Assembly (NCBI RefSeq): GCF_017591425.1
Contig: NW_024467106.1
Coordinates: forward strand, 21,318,501-21,382,500
Origin: Ochotona curzoniae
Taxonomy: Eukaryota; Chordata; Mammalia; Lagomorpha; Ochotonidae
Length of the DNA stretch: 64,000 nt
Reading direction: 5' to 3'
Shown here: positions 55,610-64,000 of the stretch, one piece after another
Position numbering within the stretch: position 1 is the first letter of the stretch
How the letters are laid out: every line of letters starts with the position of its first letter
Program-made: the position numbers and the translations under genes
Notes under the pieces: model-generated
What the model saw: only the letters and a program-made list of their open reading frames with translations
What the model was told of the DNA's origin: nothing
Databases searched by the model: none

Positions 55610-56530
55610 AACCTCAAAACTTTTCTACTGCTGTTGAACACTTGGGTGAAAACGGGAACCCTGTTCCTCCAGAAGGGAAAGAGTGGTCCGTGCCTCACCG
55701 ATACCGATATTCTCCTCCTTCATTGTTCCCACACAACCACTCTAGAGGGAGAAAATGGAGTTTCCCATGACTTCCCATTCAAATATCAAAAGAACTTGCA
55801 CCCTTAAACAAGCTGCAGGGGTGAAAAAACATGAACAAGGTTAACATTCTCCTAGGACCTCAGCCTACCGTGAGGCAGTTCTGAAATACAGGGAGGCAAA
55901 ATGCCTTGACATGACTTCTGTGCAAGTCTGAGGTACAGTCATTGCAAGGACAGCAGACCTTCCCTATAGGCCTGCAGCTACAACAATGATGAGGATACTC
56001 AGTCCCCAGAACCCAGCAACAACTGGCTGGGGGCTGAAGGTAGGGCAGCTGAGCAAAGAGCCAGTGAGGCTTCACTGACCTTGAGGTCACTGCGGAAGTG
56101 GCTCAGGCAGGCCTTCAGCAAGCATGCTGAATTTCCCCTAGGCAGCTACGCTTCTCTTCCTTCCATGCATAGCACCAAGAGAGGGGACACGATGTCTCAG
56201 AGGCCCACAGCATCTCCTGCTTGTGGTCATTGCAAGCTATTTCCTAAGTGTTATTTATACCTCCCCTCTCCTTTTATCAGCCTTTGTATGACTCTAGAGA
56301 CCTTTCCAAAGCAAGCTCAGCTATGTGGCATTCATTGACTTAAAATTCTCCATTGCTAATCATCGCCAAGGCTCTAAAGTTCATTTTTAATCTTCAACAG
56401 AAGGAACCGCTCACCTTGGCTCTATAATTTCTCTCTAACTTTACCTCCCACTCACTTTCCACTACTCAGGATGGACCAGCAACACCAAATTCCACCAGGG
56501 GTCTGAGACAGTTAGGCCTGGTTACATCCA
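55610..56530. other. Mostly unassigned
   Basis: No gene recognised. About 56395-56480 (GCTCACCTTGGCTCTATAATTTCTCTCTAACTTTACCTCCC) faintly resembles an internal L2-class segment. Confidence 0.35.
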
Positions 56531-56537
56531 ATGGCCT

Positions 56538-56882
56538 TATTTATTTATTTACTTATTTACTTTTTTATTTGAGAGAAAGTAGGGGGGTGAGGTGGAAGAT
56601 GAGAGAGAGCATGTGTGTCTATTTGAGAGAGAATCTTCAGCCACTGGATTACAAATGGCCACTACAGCCAGGGTTGAGTCAAGCCAAAACCAGGAGCCAA
56701 GGGCTCCTTCTGGGTCTTCCAAGTGGGTGGTAGGCACACAAATACTTGAGCTATCATCTGCCCCAGGCCTTTATCAGGGAATTGGATCAGAAGTGAATCA
56801 TCCAGAACACGAGTTTGCACCTATCTGGGATACAAGCATTACCAGCTATGGCATTACCCTTTATGCCACAATGTCTTCCCAA
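56538..56882 (-). mobile_element. Old C-SINE, antisense
   Basis: TTATTTATTTATTTACTTATTTAC tail, CCACTGGATTACAAATGGCCACTACAGCC, CTGGGTCTTCCAAGTGGGTGG and GAACACGAGTTTGCACCTATCTGGGATAC head. The 146-codon open frame across it is repeat-derived. Confidence 0.85.
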
Positions 56883-57159
56883 CTTAGTGGCTTTGTACAA
56901 GCCATTCCACCTGTGTCAGACACTCCCAATACTTCTCCCTTGGGGAAATCTCTTCGCATCCTACAAGATCTAAACTCCTGTGTCATTTCCATAGAAAATC
57001 CTTCTGTGAAACTCCCTTGCTTCCAAGGATAGAGAGAATAATTTCTTCCTTCTATTCCCATGCCACTTTCTACACACTTTGATGAGTAAGAGAGGAGCAT
57101 AGCGCTAAGAGAATGTTCTTCATAGTAAATTACCAGAATTCAAAGTCATGTTCTTCACA

Positions 57160-57265
57160 TGCCAGTTCTTTCTGACCTTGGGCAAATTCTCAATTCATGA
57201 CTCAGTTTCCTCAACTGTAAATAAAGGAATAATGGCAAATACTGTGTAGGATTGCTACGAACATC
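57160..57265 (+). repeat. MIR fragment
   Basis: TTCTGACCTTGGGCAAATTCTCAATTCATGACTCAGTTTCCTCAACTGTAAATAAAGGAATAATGGCAAATAC is one of the clearest MIR cores in the window. Confidence 0.8.
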
Positions 57266-57329
57266 AAGGTCAAGTTCTTTAATCCCTCATACGATTGCCC
57301 CATTCACATGTGCCCAGTAAACACAAACT

Positions 57330-57485
57330 GTCATTATGTTTCCCCAAATTTTAATACTGTCATCATCTGTTTCTCTGTATCTCTGTGTCTGGAGAAGAGG
57401 GTGGGGACTGCATCTTACTCATGCTTATGTTCCTGGTGCCTAACAGTTCCATGTAATAGACTCTCAATAAATGTTTATTATATAA
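57330..57485 (+). repeat. L2 3' end
   Basis: GTTTCTCTGTATCTCTGTGTCTGGAGAAGAGGGTGGGGACTGCATC...GTTCCTGGTGCCTAACAG...AGACTCTCAATAAATGTTTATTATAT follows the L2 terminus. Confidence 0.7.
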
Positions 57486-57799
57486 GTAGATTATTTCCTA
57501 GGCAGTAAAATATTTCTATGACTCCAGAGATTATATCTCAGGAACTTGATTTCTCTTTTTGTTCCATGGAAGGGAAGATATTGCATAAAGGCATAAAATG
57601 TTCTTCCTAAATATACACTTCTAAATTTAATTCATTAATCCTTCGGTAAAGAAAGACTGGCAGCCAGAATCAATTCCAATTGTGTTGCCCGTAGTGTTGG
57701 AGGCAATCAGCTTATATCACTTTCCAAACTTAAGAATTTTACTCTACCTCATATGCCAAATGACACAGAAGGTTGCTAGTTACTGAATGGTTAGAGCTG

Positions 57800-58245
57800 A
57801 GTAAGGTAGGACCAGAGATGTACAATCGTGACTTCTGTCCAAGATGCTGAGTTTGAGATGCCTGAGAGATATTTAAGTGCAAAAGACAGGAAGTTAGATA
57901 TGGAAGTCATAGGTCTGGAGGCAGAAAGTCAGACTATGGCTATTTAGGATTCAGATAGCAGCTAAAGCTATGGGAACAAATGTGATGACCAAGGATATGT
58001 ATGGCTGTGGCAGAGCTAGAACCCCAGAGCAGAGCACTGGAAATACTGTTACTGAAATGGACAACAGTCAAGGAGACCAAGAGAGGAAGCAGCTAATATT
58101 GTAAGGCAAACTTTAAGAATTTATTGTCATAGAAGCCAAGAGAAAAAAAGGGCCCAGAAAGGAGAGCTGTAAACTGGGTTAAAGACTATGATCAACCAGA
58201 AGGAGCACTGAATTTGACACCAAGGTAGTCTTTCATTATCTTTGA
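57800..58245 (-). repeat. Worn L2/CR1-clade LINE-like fragment, antisense
   Basis: GAGATGCCTGAGAGATATTTAAGTGC, AGTTAGATATGGAAGTCATAGGTCTGGAGGC and GAACCCCAGAGCAGAGCACTGG follow the antisense order GTGGAGATGTCGAGTAGGCAGTTGGATATACGAGTCTGGAGC of the ancient repeat. Confidence 0.5.
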
Positions 58246-58249
58246 AGAG

Positions 58250-61085
58250 ATCAATTTCATGCTTCATCTCCTGTATCCCCATTGCAGATTTTCAAAAAGA
58301 GAAAGAATGACTTTCAAACACTTTTTGAAAAAGCAGAACTACTCATTCCTTAAAATACATCTAAGAAAATGAAGTCAGAGCTGCTGTATTTGAAGCAAGG
58401 ACTAGAATGAGAAGAGTCTTTGTTCCTGTATTTGATCCTAGGGTATCTTTACAAAGGGGCCCCAAACCACTGCAATAAAACTTCAAGAAGGGCTCATGGC
58501 TGAGCAAATCTAAGCGGGAAGGGATGGGTAGTTCTCAGCATGGTGAGTCACAGACTAACAACTTAGAGCCTTCTTAAACACAGCAAGATTTGTTTGTGTG
58601 TGTGAAGAAGCCAGCATCCCAGATTATAGGTAGAGATGCTTAGAGTCTTGTATTGTCACAGTTCATTCTGGTGTGGAACCAGACTCTTCCAGAACAGGTA
58701 CTTGACTACTTAGGGACGCTCCCATTTGACTGGTTTGCCCAGATACTGCTGCTCTGTCACACCCGCAGGAAACATCCAGAGCCCTTCCTTTGTTGCAAAA
58801 TGATTCAGTGTCATTTTTATCAAGTGTAGGGACTTGCATATGTGTTCCCACATACAACCTTGGTATACTAGGAAAGATTTAGAGACTTCCTTTTAGGAAG
58901 CCAGTCCACCAGAATTAATTTCTGGTTGACTTAAAGGAGCCACCATGTATATCATGGATTGTAGTCCTTGTTTTCCCAAAAGTGACTACTGTGCTGTCCT
59001 GTTGGAAGTGATCACAGAATCTATATGTGAGTGTGTAGAGTGGGAGAAAAATTCAGGAAAATTTGAGGAGTCACTAGGAAGTGTCCAATATACTGACATA
59101 AACTGAGATAAAATTCTTAACTCACTCATCGTGCCAGTTCTGCCATGAGACCTGGGGAGAAAAAGGTGAAAGATTGTTTTTAAAGCTAAACTCTTTGTGG
59201 ACATCCCTTTTGCTCACCTGTGTTGTCACCTTCCTTCAGTTTGCTTTAGGACAACTTAAACTGGATCTATCCATTAGAATTTCAGAGTTTTCCCGAGGAG
59301 CACATCATTCAGGCTACCAAAATATGAGACTGAATGTTCCTGTACGGTAGGCTGACATGTGTCTGCATGGACGTTTCATAGTTTACAAAACTCCTTCCAA
59401 TACATTCAGAGGTAGAAAGGGCCTTTCACTTCTGGCTTTAAGTACCCTAACATTTTCTTATTCAGTTCATTTGCTGCTATTCTATTAGTCCTTATAGAGT
59501 TGCTTTATTATTATTGTTTGCTTTGGAGCCTTATAGCCGCCTGATAAACAAAGATCTAACACACACACACACACACAAAAATGTGTCTCTGTTGGATAGA
59601 TGAAGGGCGGTTATTCCAGGACCTTTGAGAAACTTGCGTTCATCCACTGGCCACTGTCTGATGTCGGGCCTAAGAGACAGTAGGAGCTGGCAGAGAAATT
59701 TGAAATGGAGAATGTGGTAGAGACATAGGAATATTTTGATCTAGATAACACACAAAGGTTGGACTATTACCTATGTGAGTTACTTATAGAATCACTTGCC
59801 CAGAGGAACCCCAAACCCAGGCTAGACCATGTCCTGATATGCTAGGTTACAAAGCCAGGCCAACAGGGTGATAGAGTGAGGGGAGGGGAAATTTGCTACT
59901 GCAAACTCCTGGGAACCAGAATAGTAGACAGAGGTAGCGATCCATCCTTACAGTCTATGCACAGTGGTTACTGAGGTACTGTTACATCAACCACCCTACA
60001 GAGAGGTGTAGATACACTTTTTCATTTTATAAATAGGATATAGACAAATCAAGTTATATGAGCAGGAATACGGAACTCTGAAAAGCAGCTTTTTTGAAGT
60101 GCTTCCAAACTCCTAAACCCCCATGGTCCTAATGCCTCCACCATCTGGGTTCTCCAGGAAGCAAGAGAAGATATTAAATCATAGAACCCAGGTCAAACTT
60201 ACTAACCCCACAGCCAACCAGAGCACTCCCTAGACAACCATTCTCTGTGTATTTAGATCTTGGGTTCATGCCTGGAGTTTTGATGTTTGAACACCCTCTT
60301 CCATTTTTTTTCTTTCATCTCTTACAGATTTTGTTGTGAGATATTACTCTTGGAAAGTATCTCATTTGGCAAGTTCCCATGGCCACTGGGGATTTGACTT
60401 GAAGGGAAGCGCTTGGAAAATGTTTTTGATGACTCTGGAATTGAGGGAAAGTACACCATTCTAGTTGGCTTGCATCCAGAAAACCTTCCAAAAGTGTTTG
60501 TGGGAGTGCTGGAGACATGACATGGTGCCTAGAGCTCGCCAGGTGGGAGGTGGAATGACATATGTTCATCTGAGGTTACCTCTGGTCATTTGTAGCCTGA
60601 GATTAGTGGGCCCCAGATCCTAAGGCAGCAATGATAGAGATCACACCCAGATTTTCATCTTAATCCATGGAGCTGAGCAAACATCAAAAAGCTCAGCAGG
60701 TTGGTTTAGATCATTATGATAATGATTAATAACAGGCTTGTTGACAGAACTTCTATCTGCATACCTTGCCATTGCCTTGATGCCTAAGCCTTAGTAACAA
60801 CAACACTGGGCACTGAATGAGTTTCTTTAAATCTAGTCCCAAATGGCCCTGCAAAGAAGTTTCCTTTCACTCAATTGACTCAGAAGCCAATTTGTGTATG
60901 TGGATATAGAAAACATTTCACAGAAAGGTGGATCATATGCAATGTGGTGTGATCATACACATGGTGTTAACTGTCTACACACCTGCTACTTTCTGTAGAT
61001 TTCTAAATCTCAGAAGATGACATTATTTGATTCACCTTTTGATTTGCAGCATTTAGCTCAATACATTTTTACTGCTTGTTAAACT
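58250..61085. other. Unassigned sequence, longest featureless stretch
   Basis: No SINE, gene or clear repeat was recognised in almost 3 kb, apart from a (CA)8 run at 59562-59578 and a weak antisense MIR-like trace at 59995-60060. Open frames stay below 85 codons. Confidence 0.4.
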
Positions 61086-61089
61086 TAGG

Positions 61090-61240
61090 ATGTCATATCT
61101 GTGAGGAACACTCCATACCAACACCTCTGTTTTACAGAAAAGAAAACTGAAGTGCAGAAAGTAGATATTCATTATCGAAGGTGATTGGGCTGACAACTAG
61201 AACAGATTTGTATCTAGAAATGTCCCTTGTCTAACATCCC
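61090..61240 (-). repeat. MIR, antisense
   Basis: CCTCTGTTTTACAGAAAAGAAAACTGAAGTGCAGAAAG...GAAGGTGATTGGGCTGACAACTAGAACAGATTTG follows antisense MIR (CCATTTTACAGATGAGGAAACTGAGGCACAGAGAG). Confidence 0.7.
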
Positions 61241-61244
61241 AATA

Positions 61245-62265
61245 GTTTCCTGTGCTGTGTATTGAATCCTGTAAATGGCAGACCAATCATATACAAGAAC
61301 CTCCCAAGAAATTTGCCACGAGAAAACTCTAAATAATATAACCACATAAAGGCATGTTACTATAACTCCAGCCACATCCCAAGGAAAAGTTCAACAATAC
61401 CAGTTTGTTTCTGCAATGGAATTCTATTTGTCAGGCTTCTAAACTGTTTAGCTATAAACCACAAGAATACCTTTTCCTTATATTTCTACTCTTATCTTTC
61501 CACATCTGATCAAAGCAAAACAACAAAATCTGCAATTGCTTCTAACATCTAAGGGGCAGAGAAATATCATGCTTTGCTTGGGAAATCTAGAGCTTTGAGG
61601 ACTTGGCAGGTAATTGTTCTGTCTTTTACTTGTGTTGACTATGGCTAGTGGCAGTTCCTGGAGATGGATGGGGTCGTGAACCACACATCCCTTCTCTCCA
61701 CTGAAATATGGCAAGAAAGAATATGGTAAAACTCAATGGGATTAGGAATCCATCAAGCCAATGAACTTGACTTTATCAGCTCTGAAATATCCTCAGCTAG
61801 AGTTACACCACATATCTCACTTCTAAGGCTCACCATGTACATGTTAATGTAGTAATCAGTGTGAGTCTGCACTAGTGACAGACACCTTGGCTCATCCAAA
61901 CATCTCCTATTTGGATTCCTTCGGAAGTGAGGCAGTAACACACCCAGTTGCTTTGGGCCATGTCTCAGTGAGGCCTATGATTGATTTAATGGAAATAAAT
62001 ACGCATGGTTAATTTGATTCCATATTGATAGATTTACCTGATGAGATATAAGAAATTCTCTTCCTGTCAGAGAAAACAGCAATCTTTGTGTGCACAAGAC
62101 CAAGTTTGGAAGTCAAGCCATACTGGGTCTCAGTCTTTGATCTACATCGTGGATGACTCGATTAATTCTTTAGCACCTCTGAGTCTCCAAGTCTTCGTCT
62201 TTGAAAGGAGACCCATAATAATTTCCCAACTACAAGATTTGCTCTGAAAATTAACTTTAAAAACT
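61245..62265. other. Unassigned sequence
   Basis: A MIR-like scrap may lie at 62165-62225 (CACCTCTGAGTCTCCAAGTCTTCGTCTTTG). Nothing else is recognised. Confidence 0.4.
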
Positions 62266-62271
62266 ATGATG

Positions 62272-62602
62272 AAGGCCTGGCACAATAACCTAGTGGCTAA
62301 ATCTTCCCCTTGGAACCTGCAGGATCTCATTTGCATGCTGCTTAGTGTCCTGGCTGCTCTACTTCCCACTGAGCTCCCTGATTGTGGCCTGGGAAAGCAG
62401 TAGAGAATGATCCAAAGCCTTGGGACCCTGGAGACCTGGAAGAGGCTCTTGGCTTCTGGCCTTGGATAAGCTCAGCTCTGACCCTTGCAGCCACCAGGGG
62501 AGTAAACCAGTGGATGGAAGATCTTTCTCTGTGTCTCTCCTTGTCTCTGTAAATCTGCTTTTCCAAGAAAAATAAATAAATCTTGACACACACACACACA
62601 AG
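62272..62602 (+). mobile_element. C-SINE with CA-repeat tail
   Basis: GAAGGCCTGGCACAATAACCTAGTGGCTAAATC head, GGCCTGGGAAAGCAGTAGAGAATG, CTTGGGACCCTGGAGACCTGG (with the CACCCGCGTGGG segment deleted), AAAAATAAATAAATCTTG tail, then (AC)8 at 62585-62600. Confidence 0.92.
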
Positions 62603-62604
62603 CA

Positions 62605-63555
62605 CAGAAAATCTAGAGGACATAAAAATCTTTTTTTTTCTACCCTTGTAAGTTCTGGTTTCATATTTGTAAAATATATCAAAAGTTATAAACTAACTGG
62701 ATTCAAATGTGTGTCTTTCTTTCTATGTAGTACCTTGGCCAAGTTAAGGATGAGTCAGTTGTAATGAAAGCACATGATTTCAAGAAGTAGGGCATTTTCA
62801 TCAGCCAGGCGATCCATCAGCTAGTGTGATTGATCACTGCTGGTTTTATGGGAAAACTTCCTTTGCTACTAATGAGCCCCAGATACGACTTGTGCTGTAA
62901 GATGAGGGTGTGTCCTTGAGGGCACCCAGGTCACTTTCTATCTGTGTAAAGGGTTTCCAGTCACATTGGTGATGGCACACCCCAAGCAGCACCTGTGTAC
63001 TTTGCGGCGGAAAGAGAATGTCTACATACACAGCATATGTCAGGGTCTCTGTGTGTGCACCCCTCTTCATCGTCTTCACATTTGCCTGCTGAGTCTTCAA
63101 ATTTCAGTCTTGGGGTCCTCTCTGGTGGGAACCGTTTAAGCTGTTGTTGGCTCATTTTGTTACTAATTCCTGTTTTTCTTTTCTAGGCCTTTTTACAACT
63201 TTGGTCTACTTGCTTGTATACACATACAGTTATGTGGGTGGAGGGGCTTTTAAACGTTCATGGGAAATCTAATGAAAGAATAATTTTGGTGAAAAGATTT
63301 GCCAAACCCATGAGTAGCTTTTTAATAGCATACATGTTCTATAAAGTTTTTTTGTAGGACCTTCGTGTGCATAGATGTCAAAATTGCTGGTTCCAAAATA
63401 AACTCACTATTCAATTCCATTTTTCATGCACTTTTTGAAGTGCATGGAAACATATATCCTCTCATACATTTAAGTCATTTTCAAACCACAGTGAACTGAA
63501 TGGAACTTTTGAAACACATAGCATTCTCTCACTCTGCTATACCTTAGCACATGCT
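62605..63555. other. Unassigned sequence
   Basis: No gene or repeat recognised. Confidence 0.45.
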
Positions 63556-63559
63556 TATC

Positions 63560-63695
63560 CCTCTGCTGGGACAGCCTACAGCTTGTCACACATACTTATC
63601 GTTCTAGAATTAGTAGTTCAGGTGATGCCTCCCCTTTGTGCTTTATCTGACTTCTCCAAGGTAGGTTGGCATACTACTTTATCTACTCCTTCTGA
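63560..63695 (+). repeat. L2 3' fragment
   Basis: CTCTGCTGGGACAGCCTACAGC...AGTTCAGGTGATGCCTCCCCTTTGTGCTTTATCTGACTTCTCC resembles L2 (CTCTGCCTGGAA...CACCTCCTCTGTGAAGCCTTCCCTGAC). Confidence 0.45.
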
Positions 63696-63710
63696 ATATA
63701 TATATATAAC

Positions 63711-63857
63711 ATGAAAGTAGTATAATACTAATGTATATGTACGTATATTATATATACTAATATATCTATATATACAAATACACATATGTTGGTATTATAT
63801 TACTACACAGTATATATCTATATATACACATATATATTAGTATTATATTACTTTCAT
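63711..63857. repeat. AT-rich long inverted repeat (hairpin)
   Basis: The 30-bp left arm at 63711-63740 (ATGAAAGTAGTATAATACTA...) is the reverse complement of the right arm at 63828-63857 with 28 of 30 matches. The loop is TA-rich. A third partial copy of the right-arm motif (GGTATTATATTACTAC) lies inside at 63791-63806 in the same orientation as the right arm. Confidence 0.85.
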
Positions 63858-64000
63858 CTTGGAGGTTAACCACCTGCTTGTGAGTCTAACTTGCTGAACC
63901 AACAGTTAATTTCTAAAAGATTTACAGCATGTTTTATTTCTTTATGTCAGCATCCACAATGTTTCAACACATGGAACCCTAAAAAAAATCTTTACTGAAT

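Overview
The window looks like gene-poor mammalian nuclear DNA, most likely from a lagomorph and probably a pika (Ochotona). The main clue is about 27 copies of a tRNA-headed SINE roughly 320 bp long. Its head carries a Pol III B-box-like motif (GGTTCTAATCC), its middle reads CTGGGAAAGCAGT...TTGGGACCCTGCACCC...GGAGACC, and its tail is AATAAAAATAAATAAATCTT. I recognise this as the lagomorph C-SINE. The sharper copies match the form I associate with pika rather than rabbit. The species call is from memory and was not checked against a database.

I can support no intact protein-coding gene. The longest open frames (up to 193 codons) lack family resemblance, and several are translations of SINEs. 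The gene-derived items are dead copies: a 5'-truncated processed pseudogene of pyruvate kinase M (18535-19305) with target-site duplications and a residual AATAAA; a 31-nt fragment of U2 snRNA (10186-10216) between 15-bp direct repeats; and a weak candidate for a decayed coiled-coil coding fragment (21649-21843, minus).

Layout. 1-3.9 kb: mostly unrecognised unique sequence with worn MIR and L2-class fragments. 4-4.7 kb: a C-SINE split by a 381-bp CpG-rich solo LTR of endogenous-retrovirus class II (IAP/ERVK-like) type. 6-17 kb: SINEs, long worn L2-class stretches (10.5-11.5 and 13.8-14.5 kb), the U2 fragment and a purine tract. 17.8-19.7 kb: PKM pseudogene followed by a SINE. 20.6-21.1 kb: old L1 3' end. 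26.9-28.1 kb (minus) and 44.4-45.5 kb (plus): two copies of a repeat whose core is built from short tandem-like units and which ends in A-rich tails. 30.2-30.4 kb: hAT DNA-transposon fossil. 33.2-34.0 kb: an ERVL (MLT2-like) LTR interrupted by a young SINE. 31-36, 43-50 and 52-57 kb: SINE-dense. 58-62 kb: almost featureless. 63.7-63.86 kb: an AT-rich 147-bp hairpin.

There is no operon or pathway here. What the sequence records is a history of insertions: ancient L2/MIR/hAT/ERVL, then old C-SINEs, then younger C-SINEs with clear 13-16 bp target duplications, and at least one late retroviral insertion into a SINE. The most unusual items are the nested CpG-rich LTR, the U2 fragment with duplicated target but no poly(A), the paired tandem-unit retroposon, and the terminal AT hairpin.
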